Origin: Bradyrhizobium tropiciagri | GTDB taxonomy: Bacteria; Pseudomonadota; Alphaproteobacteria; Rhizobiales; Xanthobacteraceae | Assembly (NCBI RefSeq): GCF_018130545.1 | Contig: NZ_JAFCKF010000006.1 | Location: 538,388-602,387 of the forward strand | Reading direction: 5' to 3' | Length of the DNA: 64,000 nt | In this document: piece after piece, positions 48,288 through 56,938 of the stretch | Layout: each line of letters begins with the position of its first letter | How positions within the stretch are numbered: position 1 is the stretch's first letter | The notes under the pieces: model-generated | What the model saw: the letters and a program-made list of their open reading frames with translations, nothing else | The model's database searches: none | Told to the model about the DNA's origin: nothing | Translations under genes and position numbers: made by a program

Positions 48288-49326
48288 GCGTGTGCTGGTG
48301 GCGACCGACGCCTGGCATCCGCAGATCAACGGCGTGGTGCGTTCGCTCGAATATCTCGCCAGCGAGGCGCCGTCGCTCGGCGCGGAGATCAGCTTCCTGA
48401 CGCCGGCCGATTTCCGCACCGTGCCGTTGCCGGGCTATCCGGAGATCCGGCTGGCGCTGCCGTCGATCGGGCGCATCGCGCGGGCGGTCGCGGCCGCACG
48501 TCCGGACTCGGTGCACATCGCGACCGAAGGCCCGATCGGCTGGATCGCCCGTCATGTCTGCCGGACGCGGGGCTATCCCTTCACCACCAGCTATCACACC
48601 CGCTTTCCCGAATATCTCGCCGCACGGCTGCCGGTGCCCCTGCGCTGGAGCTACGCGGCGTTGCGCCGTTTCCACAATGGCGGTGACGGCGTCATGGTCG
48701 GCTCGCCATCGCTCGAGCAGGCGCTGAAGGCGCATGGCTTCCGCAAGCTGATGCCGTGGTCGCGTGGCGTCGATGCCGAGCTGTTCTGCCCTCGTGCGGA
48801 ACGGCCGCTGGCTTTCCCGACGCCGGTATTCCTCTATGTCGGCCGCGTCGCGGTCGAGAAGAACCTCGATGCATTTCTCGGTCTCGATCTGCCGGGCTCG
48901 AAAGTCGTGGTCGGGGATGGGCCGCTGCGCAGCAGCCTGCAAGCCCGGTTTCCGCACGTGCGCTTCCTCGGCACACGGACCGGCCGGGCGCTCGCCGACG
49001 CCTATGCGTCGGCCGATGTCATGGTGTTTCCAAGCCTGACCGATACGTTCGGAATGGTGATCCTCGAAGCACTGGCCAGCGGCTTGCCGGTCGCAGCCTA
49101 TCCGGTGATGGGACCGCTCGACGTCATCGGCCAGTCGGGCTGCGGGTGTCTCGATCACGATCTGCGCCGGGCCGCGCTCGGCGCGCTGCAGGTGCCGCGC
49201 GAGAAATGCCGCGCCCACGCACTCACCTTTACCTGGCAGGAAAGCGTGCGGCAGTTCCTCGACAATATCGGGCGGGCGCACGCCGCGCCGGCGCGCGCAA
49301 TCGTCGGCGGAGCGATTACAGGATGA
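48286..49326 (+). CDS. GT4-family glycosyltransferase (SqdX/MgtA-like)
   Basis: 346 residues, GT-B fold. MRVLVATDAWHPQINGVVRSLEYLA is the donor-domain start characteristic of lipid glycosyltransferases such as SqdX and mannosyltransferase MgtA. SYHTRFPEYLAAR is the acceptor-loop motif; FLYVGRVAVEKNL and FPSLTDTFGMVILEALASGLPV form the nucleotide-sugar site with the E-x7-E type motif. It probably glycosylates a membrane lipid (diacylglycerol); the sugar is unknown. ATG 48286 overlaps the small ORF; GGAGG lies 11 bases upstream. Confidence 0.86.
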   Translation: MRVLVATDAWHPQINGVVRSLEYLASEAPSLGAEISFLTPADFRTVPLPGYPEIRLALPSIGRIARAVAAARPDSVHIATEGPIGWIARHVCRTRGYPFTTSYHTRFPEYLAARLPVPLRWSYAALRRFHNGGDGVMVGSPSLEQALKAHGFRKLMPWSRGVDAELFCPRAERPLAFPTPVFLYVGRVAVEKNLDAFLGLDLPGSKVVVGDGPLRSSLQARFPHVRFLGTRTGRALADAYASADVMVFPSLTDTFGMVILEALASGLPVAAYPVMGPLDVIGQSGCGCLDHDLRRAALGALQVPREKCRAHALTFTWQESVRQFLDNIGRAHAAPARAIVGGAITG

Positions 49327-50457
49327 TTAGCTGCCCAGCAGCTCCGTGATCAGCCCGGCCGCCTTGATCCCGGTGCCGCTGATGATGACGACAGTGCGCT
49401 CCGCCGGCCGGATCGCGCCGCGCGCCTTCAGCACGTCGAGCGCGGCCGCCGCCGAGGCCGAGGTCGGCTCGACGAACAGGCCGGTCAACGCCAGCCGCTT
49501 CAATGCGGCGACGATGCCGTCTTCGGGTATAGCGACCGTGCCGCCGCCGCTCTCCTTCAGCGCCGCGATCATCTGCTTCAGCCGCAGCGGATGCTTGATC
49601 GCGGTGCCCTCGGCGATGGTCTTGCGGACCGCGCGATCGATCGGCGTGTCGACGCCGGCGGCGAAGCTGGCATCGACTGGCGAGCAGTTGAGCGGCTGCG
49701 CCGCGAACAGGCGCGGCAGCTTCTTGATCTGCCCGGCAGCCAGCAGTTCCTTGAAGCCGATATAGCAGCCGAGCAGGCTGCTGCCGGCGCCGACCGGCAT
49801 GATCACATTGTCGGGCGCGGTGAAACCGGAATCTTCCCAGATCTCGTAGGCCAGCGACTTGGTGCCTTGCAGGAAGAACGGCTGCCAATTGTGGCTGGAG
49901 TAGAAGATCTGCTTCGACTGCCGGATCGCTTCCGCTTCCGATTCCTCGCGCGGCCCTTCGACCAGTTGCACCTCGGCGCCGAAGGCGTGCATCTGCGCGA
50001 CCTTCATCGGCGACGTCGTCGCCGGCGCCAGGATCCTGACCCGCATGCCACCCGCGGCGCCATAGGCCGAGACGGACGCGCCGCCATTGCCGGACGAGTC
50101 CTCCAGCACGGCATCGACGCCGAGCTGGCGCAGGAACGAAAGCATCACCGTGGTGCCGCGATCCTTGAAGCTTGCGGTCGGATTGAACCATTCGAGCTTG
50201 AAATGCGGCCGCAGGTCGTCCCATTCCTTCTCGACCGCCGGCGTGCAGCCCTCGCCCATCGTGATCGGCTGCTTGATCTCGACCGGCAGCGCCGCGCGGT
50301 AGCGCCACAGCGATCGCGTCCCGCGCTCGATGTCGTCGCGGGAGATGCCGGGCAGCGGGGTGATCAGCAGCGGCTTGCCCTCGTCGGAGCACCAGCGCGG
50401 CATCTCCAGCGGATAGAGTTTTCCGTTGAGCGGATCGATGTAGCTGGGTGAAGGCAT
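49327..50457 (-). CDS. Threonine synthase-like PLP enzyme (fold type II)
   Basis: 376 residues. The PLP lysine is Lys98 in FNPTASFKDRGTT, the phosphate/PLP loop is SSGNGGASVSAYG at 121-133, and the glycine-rich loop is PVGAGSSLLGCYIGFKEL. N-terminal PLEMPRWCSDEGKPL and the C-terminal EPTSASAAAALDVLKARG match threonine synthase and related dehydratases. It is a second-type enzyme beside a D-threonine-aldolase-like gene, so it may act in hydroxy-amino-acid catabolism rather than housekeeping synthesis. Tail-to-tail with the glycosyltransferase, stops abutting with no gap. Confidence 0.85.
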   Translation of the reverse strand: MPSPSYIDPLNGKLYPLEMPRWCSDEGKPLLITPLPGISRDDIERGTRSLWRYRAALPVEIKQPITMGEGCTPAVEKEWDDLRPHFKLEWFNPTASFKDRGTTVMLSFLRQLGVDAVLEDSSGNGGASVSAYGAAGGMRVRILAPATTSPMKVAQMHAFGAEVQLVEGPREESEAEAIRQSKQIFYSSHNWQPFFLQGTKSLAYEIWEDSGFTAPDNVIMPVGAGSSLLGCYIGFKELLAAGQIKKLPRLFAAQPLNCSPVDASFAAGVDTPIDRAVRKTIAEGTAIKHPLRLKQMIAALKESGGGTVAIPEDGIVAALKRLALTGLFVEPTSASAAAALDVLKARGAIRPAERTVVIISGTGIKAAGLITELLGS

Positions 50458-50470
50458 CTCTATTCAGTCC

Positions 50471-51127
50471 TCAAGGCGCGGTCCGGCCGGACACGCTGCG
50501 ACCGAGCACGAAAGCCGGCAGGGTCGCAAGGGTGTCACGAACCATGATCGGGGCGGGCGCCCCTTCCGGCGGGTTCATTCCGGCCCGATTATGCCACCAA
50601 GTCGGCAAGTGCACACGCGCCGTGCCGAACAAATCATAGGCCGATCCCGCGACGAACAGGCATCGGTCGGCCGGCAGCGGCAGTTCGTCGAGCGCGAGCT
50701 GATAGGGTTGCGGCTGCGGCTTGTAATAGCCGGCACGCTCGGCCGTCACGAACACGGTGAGAGGGACGCCGAGGCGATCGGCGGCGGTGCGGCCGAGCCG
50801 CTCCGAGCAGTTGGTCACGACGCCGAGCGCGACACCGGCCTGGTGCAGCGTTTGCAGGACATCGCGGGCCTCGGGCCAGGGATCGAGCTCCGCATAGCGC
50901 GCGCCGAGCTCCGCCGCCCGTTCGAACGGCAGCCCGACATTGCGTGCGGCCTCGCCGACCAGATCCTCATAGGGTCGATAGCGTCCGGTGGCGTAGGTGT
51001 TCTTGAGATATTCGGCCCGCCAGCGCAGCCCGGCCTCGTCGGAGCCCGCGACTTTGTTCCAGAGTGTCCAGCTGTCGAGCAGCGCGGTCAGCAGATCGAA
51101 CAGAACGGCGTCATAGGCCCGGGTCAT
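50471..51127 (-). CDS. HAD-superfamily hydrolase, haloacid dehalogenase-like
   Basis: 218 residues. Motif I is FDLLTALLDSW with nucleophile Asp11, but the Asp at +2 (general acid in phosphatases) is Leu13. Motif II is VVTN (Thr105), motif III YYKP (Lys136), motif IV GSAYDLFGT (Asp165). Loss of the second motif-I Asp resembles L-2-haloacid dehalogenases rather than phosphatases. GGAG precedes ATG 51127. It lies between threonine-synthase-like and D-threonine-aldolase-like genes on the same strand with short gaps, so an operon is likely; substrate unknown. Confidence 0.82.
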   Translation of the reverse strand: MTRAYDAVLFDLLTALLDSWTLWNKVAGSDEAGLRWRAEYLKNTYATGRYRPYEDLVGEAARNVGLPFERAAELGARYAELDPWPEARDVLQTLHQAGVALGVVTNCSERLGRTAADRLGVPLTVFVTAERAGYYKPQPQPYQLALDELPLPADRCLFVAGSAYDLFGTARVHLPTWWHNRAGMNPPEGAPAPIMVRDTLATLPAFVLGRSVSGRTAP

Positions 51128-51144
51128 ATGCTGCGCTCCGTCTC

Positions 51145-52305
51145 CTACCATCCGCGAAACCGCTCCCATTGCCTGACTGTGTCGGAGCCGGCGGCAATGA
51201 CATGATAACGGTCGTGCTGGGCTCCCGTGGCACAGGCGTGGTTCGGCAGGATCCGCACCTTGGCGCCGACCGGTAGCGTCAGCTGCGGCGCGGTGCTGCC
51301 GGGACGCAGCGCGATGATGCCGTGCTCCTGATTGGTTTCGGTCACGATCAAATCCGGATAGGGCCGGCCGTCGACGTCGCAGACGATGCCGTAACCCTGG
51401 TCGATCGGCTGCTTCGCGGTGCCGCGATCGCGCGACAGCGCCATCCAGCCGGCGTCGATGAAGGTCCAGCCGCGATCGGCGCGATGACCGATCACGGTCG
51501 CGAGCACCGACAGCGCGATGTCCTCGACCGCGCAGACCCCGATTCCCGCCATGACCAGGTCGAACATCACGAAGACGCCGGCGCGCACCTCGGTGACGCC
51601 GTCGAGCCGGCGCGCGAAATGCGCCGTCGGCGTCGAGCCGACGCTGACCACGGGGCAGGGCAATCCGGCCGAACGCAACGCCTCGGCGCAGGCGACCGCG
51701 GCGGCGCGCTCCTGCTCGGCCGCCTGCTCGAGCGCCGCTACGCTGCGGCAGGAATAGGATTCACCGGCATGCGCCATGACGCCGCGCAGTTCGGCGCCGC
51801 CTTGATGCAGCGCGCGGCCGATCTCGACCAGCAGCGGGTCGTTGGCGCCGACGCCGGCGCGGTGGCCGTCGCAATCGATCTCGATCAGCACGGGAATGCG
51901 GTCGTTCGTCCGGCGCGCCGTCGTGGCGACGGCGGTGGCTTGCTCCAAGCCGTCGAGCACCACCGTGAGGTCCACGCCCTGCCGCCGCAGTGCGGCGACG
52001 CGGTCGAGTTTCTGTGGTGCGATGCCGACGGCATAGAGGATGTCCTTGACGCCTGCCGCGGCAAACATCTCGGCCTCCTGCAGGGTCGAGACCGCAGCCG
52101 GGCCGCTTGGGCCGTCCATCACGGCGCGCGCTGCGGGAATCGATTTCGCGGTCTTCAGATGCGGGCGCAGCGGCACACCGAGCCGCGCCAGCCGCGTCTT
52201 GAGGCGTGCAATGTTGTGCAGCATCCGGTCCTCGTCGAGGACGAGGCAGGGCGTCTCGATCCCGGCGAGTGGATGCGTTGTGGTCGGAATAAGGGTTGAT
52301 GACAT
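51145..52305 (-). CDS. D-threonine aldolase / DSD1-like PLP enzyme
   Basis: 386 residues, fold type III PLP protein (alanine racemase-like barrel). The Schiff-base lysine is Lys51 in RPHLKTAKS; the C-terminal metal site is His356-x-Cys358 (PNHACAT), as in metal-dependent D-threonine aldolases and D-serine dehydratase DSD1. It cleaves or dehydrates D-3-hydroxy amino acids. First gene of a likely three-gene operon; divergent from a LysR gene 71 bases away. N-terminal ETPCLVLDEDRM is typical. Confidence 0.9.
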   Translation of the reverse strand: MSSTLIPTTTHPLAGIETPCLVLDEDRMLHNIARLKTRLARLGVPLRPHLKTAKSIPAARAVMDGPSGPAAVSTLQEAEMFAAAGVKDILYAVGIAPQKLDRVAALRRQGVDLTVVLDGLEQATAVATTARRTNDRIPVLIEIDCDGHRAGVGANDPLLVEIGRALHQGGAELRGVMAHAGESYSCRSVAALEQAAEQERAAAVACAEALRSAGLPCPVVSVGSTPTAHFARRLDGVTEVRAGVFVMFDLVMAGIGVCAVEDIALSVLATVIGHRADRGWTFIDAGWMALSRDRGTAKQPIDQGYGIVCDVDGRPYPDLIVTETNQEHGIIALRPGSTAPQLTLPVGAKVRILPNHACATGAQHDRYHVIAAGSDTVRQWERFRGW

Positions 52306-52360
52306 GCGGCGAGAGTAGCGGTTTTCATGCTAAGCGCAATTTACCGAAGGTCATTCCTAT

Positions 52361-52378
52361 ATTAAGCCTGAACTTAAT
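52361..52378. promoter_or_regulatory. Palindrome at the LysR start, candidate operator
   Basis: ATTAAG 52361-52366 and CTTAAT 52373-52378 with a 6-base spacer, a perfect dyad with the T-N11-A character of LysR sites. It overlaps the LysR start codon (ATG 52377) and lies about 55 bases from the divergent aldolase-like gene start. Autoregulation and control of the divergent operon are inferred. Confidence 0.5.
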
Positions 52379-53300
52379 GATCTCGACCGACGATATCCGC
52401 TTCTTCATGGCCATCGCTGCGGCCCGGTCGCTGGCGGCCGCGGCGCGGGCGCTCGACGTGACGCCATCGGCGGTCTCGCAGCGGCTGCAGAGCCTCGAGC
52501 AGCGGCTCGGCGTTCAACTGGTCAGCCGTTCGGCCCGGCGGCTGACGCTGACCGATGAGGGCGAGCTGCTGGTGCAGCGCGGCGGCGCATTGCTCGACGA
52601 GGCGACGGAGTTGACCGAAGCGCTGCAGGCGCGTCGCGGAACCATTTCAGGCCATCTGAAGATTCTCGCACCGCTCGGCTTCGGGCGCCGCTACGTGGCG
52701 CCTGTTGTCGCTGCCTTCCGGTCACGCCATCCCGACGTGTCGGTCGAGCTCGAGCTGTCCGATCGGCCGGCGCGTGCGGCCGCGGGCGCGTGGGACGTCA
52801 TGATCCACATCGGCGCGCTGAAGGATTCCTCGCTTCGCTTGCTGCGTCTTGCGCCGAACGAGCGCATCCTCTGCGCCTCGCCGGCCTATCTGAAGCGCCG
52901 CGGCATGCCGGCTACGCCGCAGGATTTGCGTGGGCATCAATGCGTCGCGTTACGTGAGAACGAGGAGGACGTGACGCTCTGGCGGTTCTCCCGCAAGCGC
53001 GCCGCCTCTGAGCCTGACGTCATCAGGATCGAGCCGATGCTGTCGAGCAATGACGGCGAGGTCGTGAAGGCGTGGGCGCTGGCCGATCTCGGCCTGATCG
53101 TGCGGTCGGAGTGGGATGTCGCCGAGGATATCGGCCGCGGCCGGCTGGTCCGCGTCCTGCCGAATTATCACCTGCCGCCGGCCGACATCGTCGCGTTACT
53201 CAATCCCGGCCGCGGTGGGCGGGCGAGGCGCACGCAGGCTTTCTTGGAGCACCTGCGCGCCGCGCTTTCGCCGCCGCCATGGCGCAGCAGGCTGCGATGA
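52377..53300 (+). CDS. LysR family transcriptional regulator
   Basis: 307 residues. MISTDDIRFFMAIAAARSLAAAARALDVTPSAVSQRLQSLEQRLGVQLVSRSARRLTLTDEG is the standard winged HTH; the effector domain covers about 90-295 (SGHLKILAPLGFGRRYVAPVV and EVVKAWALADLGLIVRSEWDV). It is divergent from the D-threonine-aldolase-like operon, with a palindrome over its own start, so it probably senses a hydroxy amino acid or intermediate. ATG 52377 is preferred to a 27-codon upstream extension. Confidence 0.92.
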   Translation: MISTDDIRFFMAIAAARSLAAAARALDVTPSAVSQRLQSLEQRLGVQLVSRSARRLTLTDEGELLVQRGGALLDEATELTEALQARRGTISGHLKILAPLGFGRRYVAPVVAAFRSRHPDVSVELELSDRPARAAAGAWDVMIHIGALKDSSLRLLRLAPNERILCASPAYLKRRGMPATPQDLRGHQCVALRENEEDVTLWRFSRKRAASEPDVIRIEPMLSSNDGEVVKAWALADLGLIVRSEWDVAEDIGRGRLVRVLPNYHLPPADIVALLNPGRGGRARRTQAFLEHLRAALSPPPWRSRLR

Positions 53301-53316
53301 CAAACGGCGCTAGCAC

Positions 53317-55362
53317 TTACGCCGCGCCGGCCTGCTTGCTGAGATAGTTCTTTGCAAAGTCGAGATACCAGTCGAGGCATCCGGGATTGGCCATCGCGTC
53401 TCGGTTGATCACCTTCTCGATCGCGTGGCCGAGCAGCAGCTTCTTGACCGGCAGCTCCTGCTTCTTGCCGGACAGCGTGCGCGGAATTTCCGCCACCGCG
53501 AAGATGTCGTTGGGCAGGAAGCGGCGCGACAGCCCGGCTTCCACCGCCTTGTTGATCTTCGCCCTCATCGCGGCATCCAGCGCAACGCCGTCGCGCAGCA
53601 CCACGAACAGCGGCATGTAGCTGTCGCGGCCGAGATATTCGAGGTCGACGACCAGCGAATCCAGCACCTCCGGCAGCGCCTCGATCGCCGAATAGAGCTC
53701 ACTGGTGCCCATCCGCAAGCCATGGCGGTTGATGGTGGCATCGCTGCGGCCGTAGATCACGCAGGAGCCGTCGGGATCGATCTTGAGCCAGTCGCCATGC
53801 CGCCACACCGGGCCGCGGCCGCTTCCGTCGAAATTGTCGGGATAGGTCTCGAAGTAACTGGAGAGATAGCGCGCATTGCCGGGATCGTTCCAGAACCGCA
53901 GCGGCATCGAGGGCAGCGGCTCGGTGCAGACCAGCTCGCCGACCTCGTCGATCACCGCGCGGCCCTGCTCGTCGAACGCCTCCACCGCGCAGCCGAGCAG
54001 GCGGCATTGCATGACGCCCGGCGTCTGCGGCAATTCGCGATTGCCGCCGATGAAGGCGCCGGCGAAATCGGTGCCGCCGGAAATATTGGCCCACCACATC
54101 TCGGCCTGCGCGGCGTTGCCGTTGCGCTTCGATAGCGCGGCGAAGCGTTCGTTGAACCAGGCTTGCGTGTCGGCGGAGAGCGGCGAGCCGGTCGAGCCGA
54201 GCGTGCGCAGGCCCGAGAGGTCGCCGACGGCGGCAAGGTCGATCTCGGCCTTGGTGCAGTTGGCGAAGAACGCCGCACCGGCACCGAAGAAGGTCGCCTT
54301 GGCGTCGGCGACGAAGCGCCACAGCGTGGTCCAGTCCGGCTTGTCCTTGGTGCCGCCGGGGCTGCCGTCGAAAATGCAGCAGGTGGTGCCGTTGAGCAGG
54401 CCGTTGGTCTGGCAATTCCACATGATCCAGCCGGTCGACGAGTACCAGTGGAAGCGTTCGCCGAACGAATTCGGATGGTAGCTGCACCCGACGTCGTTGT
54501 GCAGCGTCGACAGCGGCAGCGCCACCACGATGATGCCGCCATGGCTGTGCAGGATCGGCTTCGGCAATCCCGTGGTGCCCGAGGAATAGACGATCCAGAG
54601 CGGATGATCGAACGGCAGCCATTCCGGCTCGAAGGCGTCGATCTCGGCATTCTGGCCCGCGAGGATGGACGACAATCGTGTTTCGGACGGAGCGGCGTCG
54701 CTGTGCAGGATGACGTGCTCAACCGTCGTCAGCGCGCGCCGCAGCTCCTCGATCACGCTTTGCCGGTCGTGGCGACGGCCCGCGTAGGTCACGGCATCGC
54801 AGGCGATGAGCACTTTGGGCTCGATCTGCTTGAAGCGGTCGATCACCGCGGGCGCCGCCATGTCGGGCGCGCAGACGCTCCAAATCGCACCCAGACTCGC
54901 GGTCGCGAGGAAGGCGATGATCGTCTCCGGGATGTTCGGCAGGTAGGCCGCGACCCGGTCGCCGGCGCGGACGCCGTTGGCCTTCAGATGCAGCGCCAGC
55001 GCCGCCGATTTGCGCCGCAGCTCGGGCCAGCTCGTCTCCGACAGCTTGCCGTCCTCGCCGCTTGAGATCAGGGCCGGCAGCCCTGCGGCATGCGCCGGTT
55101 CAACGTGACGGAAGACCTGGCGGGCATAATTCACCGAGGCGCCGGGAAACCACGCCGCGCCTGGCATCTTGCGCTCGGCCAGCACCGCGGAATGCGGTGT
55201 CGGCGAGCGCAGGTCGAAATAATCCCAGACGCTTTGCCAGAATCCGTCGATATCGGTGACCGACCAGCGCCGCATTGCCTCGAAATCCGCAAATTCGAGG
55301 CCGCGCGTCTGCTGCAGCCATTGCCGGTAAAGGGCCATTTGCGGGACGTAAGGTGCGGTCAT
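53317..55362 (-). CDS. Acetoacetyl-CoA synthetase
   Basis: 681-residue acyl-AMP-forming ligase. It has the acetoacetyl-CoA/acetyl-CoA synthetase-type N-terminus (WSVTDIDGFWQSVWDYF), AMP-binding core IVYSSGTTGLPKPILHSHGG, ISGGTDFAGAFIGGN, and C-terminal YGRSDATINRHGLRMGTSELYSAIE with a catalytic-lysine region near SGKKQELPVKKLL. It activates acetoacetate, feeding ketone bodies or polyhydroxybutyrate breakdown products into metabolism. Length fits AacS rather than acetyl-CoA synthetase. Divergent from the GH3 gene. Confidence 0.92.
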   Translation of the reverse strand: MTAPYVPQMALYRQWLQQTRGLEFADFEAMRRWSVTDIDGFWQSVWDYFDLRSPTPHSAVLAERKMPGAAWFPGASVNYARQVFRHVEPAHAAGLPALISSGEDGKLSETSWPELRRKSAALALHLKANGVRAGDRVAAYLPNIPETIIAFLATASLGAIWSVCAPDMAAPAVIDRFKQIEPKVLIACDAVTYAGRRHDRQSVIEELRRALTTVEHVILHSDAAPSETRLSSILAGQNAEIDAFEPEWLPFDHPLWIVYSSGTTGLPKPILHSHGGIIVVALPLSTLHNDVGCSYHPNSFGERFHWYSSTGWIMWNCQTNGLLNGTTCCIFDGSPGGTKDKPDWTTLWRFVADAKATFFGAGAAFFANCTKAEIDLAAVGDLSGLRTLGSTGSPLSADTQAWFNERFAALSKRNGNAAQAEMWWANISGGTDFAGAFIGGNRELPQTPGVMQCRLLGCAVEAFDEQGRAVIDEVGELVCTEPLPSMPLRFWNDPGNARYLSSYFETYPDNFDGSGRGPVWRHGDWLKIDPDGSCVIYGRSDATINRHGLRMGTSELYSAIEALPEVLDSLVVDLEYLGRDSYMPLFVVLRDGVALDAAMRAKINKAVEAGLSRRFLPNDIFAVAEIPRTLSGKKQELPVKKLLLGHAIEKVINRDAMANPGCLDWYLDFAKNYLSKQAGAA

Positions 55363-55544
55363 GAGCGGTTTCCGACGTTTCTTGTGCTGCGCATGCGCGA
55401 TCGGGCATGCCGGCGTCTCTTAACATAGGGATGCGAGCGCGGCGAACGAAGTGGCACCGCGGCCTGCGTCATATTCTTACCGCCACCGCAGCGTGCTATT
55501 CCGTCGGTACGGGCTGATTCCAGGCCTGTCGGATAGGAGCGGCC

Positions 55545-56546
55545 ATGTCTGTCGGCGAACTCTTCATCCTCGGCTTTTACGGCAAGGTCATTCCGCCCTG
55601 GCTGAGGCAGTTCGCCGCGCAATTCGGGCTCGGCGGAGTGATCCTGTTCGACTACTCGTGTCAGACCCGGCAATACGACAACAACATCGCTTCGCCTGCG
55701 CAGGTGCAGTCGCTGTGCGCGGAGATCGCAGGCCTGCCGTCACAGCCGCTGGTCTTCATCGACCAGGAGGGGGGCCTGGTGCGCCGGCTCAAGGAAGGCC
55801 TGGGCTTTCAGCCGCTGCCGAGCGCCAAGGATTTTAATCGGCTCGCCACTGCCGAGAAGCAGACGATCCTGGCCGCGAGCTATGGCGAGCTGCGCCGGCT
55901 CGGCATCCGCTACAATTTCGCGCCCGTCATCGACGTCGATTTCAATCCCGATAATCCCAACATCGGCAAGATCAAGCGGTCCTATTCGTCTGAGATCGCC
56001 GAGGTCGAGGCCAACGCTCGCCTGGTCGACGCCGCGGCGCGGCAAGCTGGCGTGGGGCTTTGCCTGAAGCACTATCCGGGAATCGGCGGCGCGGCCGTCG
56101 ATTCCCATCTGGAGTTCATGGATATTTCCGACGCGCTGCGGCCGGAGCAGGAGGAGCTGTTCTATGCGCTGGCGCCGCAAATCCATGGCGATGCGGTGTT
56201 GGTCAGCCACGCCATCGTCCGCCAGTGGGACGCGCAGCATCCGATGACATTGTCGCCGGCCGGGATCGGCCGGCTTCGCCGCCGCCTGCCCGAGACGCTG
56301 CTGATCACCGACGACATGCAGATGCAGGGATTGCAGAAGGCGCTCGGCACCAGCGCGGCCAGCTTGCAAGCGATCGCCGCCGGCATGGACATGATCTGCA
56401 TCGGCAACAATCTGTTCGACCAGGAGCAGGCGATGGCGGGCATCGCCGCGGCGGTCGTGGGTGCAGTGCAGAAGGGATCACTGGATCAGGCCGCGGTGCA
56501 GCGCTCCATAGCGCGGGTGCACAAGCGCAAGGCGCTGCTCGCCTGA
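55545..56546 (+). CDS. Glycoside hydrolase family 3 protein (NagZ-like)
   Basis: 333 residues, single GH3 barrel without a signal peptide, the architecture of cytosolic beta-N-acetylglucosaminidase NagZ. FIDQEGGLVRRLKEG corresponds to the substrate loop, LCLKHYPGIGGAAVDSH holds the Asp-His catalytic dyad (Asp186, His188), and LLITDDMQMQGL holds the nucleophile Asp256. It hydrolyses N-acetylglucosamine from muropeptides or related glycosides. Canonical nagZ usually sits in another gene context, so this may be a paralogue. GGAG precedes the ATG. Confidence 0.87.
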   Translation: MSVGELFILGFYGKVIPPWLRQFAAQFGLGGVILFDYSCQTRQYDNNIASPAQVQSLCAEIAGLPSQPLVFIDQEGGLVRRLKEGLGFQPLPSAKDFNRLATAEKQTILAASYGELRRLGIRYNFAPVIDVDFNPDNPNIGKIKRSYSSEIAEVEANARLVDAAARQAGVGLCLKHYPGIGGAAVDSHLEFMDISDALRPEQEELFYALAPQIHGDAVLVSHAIVRQWDAQHPMTLSPAGIGRLRRRLPETLLITDDMQMQGLQKALGTSAASLQAIAAGMDMICIGNNLFDQEQAMAGIAAAVVGAVQKGSLDQAAVQRSIARVHKRKALLA

Positions 56547-56642
56547 TCGCGTTGAACCAATTTTTGCGCCGGGCGACCACAAGGAGCGGAACCAAATTTC
56601 ATTACCGTGATTTAACAATGACGCTCATCGGGGCTAACAACC

Positions 56643-56825
56643 ATGAAGATGCTCAAGCGTCTCTTCCGATTGACCTGGCTACGCCGCGACGCACGCAGCT
56701 CAGCCGATGTCCCGCCTGCCTCCATTGATCCCGACGAATTCACCCGCCTGCTGTGCAGCGGGCGTGCCGAGGATTTGCGGATCCTGGCGAAGCGGCTGAG
56801 TCAACGCTCGCGCGCCCATGCCTAG
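56643..56825 (+). CDS. Small hypothetical protein
   Basis: 60 residues: a basic, helical N-terminus (MKMLKRLFRLTWLRRDAR), then DPDEFTRLLCSGRAEDLRILAKRLSQR. No family recognised. The stop codon TAG is the first triplet of the dispersed repeat at 56824. Reading frame and composition are coding-like, but the ribosome binding site is weak. Confidence 0.5.
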   Translation: MKMLKRLFRLTWLRRDARSSADVPPASIDPDEFTRLLCSGRAEDLRILAKRLSQRSRAHA

Positions 56826-56862
56826 AGCATGATCCGGAAAAGTGCGAAGCAGTTTTCCGGAA
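56824..56862. repeat. Dispersed AGCATGATCC-type repeat, copy 4
   Basis: AGAGCATGATCCGGAAAA followed by a loop and TTTTCCGG: arms CCGGAAAA 56834-56841 / TTTTCCGG 56853-56860. It begins at the stop codon of the 60-residue small protein. Confidence 0.8.
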
Positions 56863-56938
56863 AGAGCCGGCTCTGACTAACCAGAACCGGAAAGTCTGGC
56901 GCGCGCCGTGGGTTTCGCTCGGCTCTCGACGCGATGTG

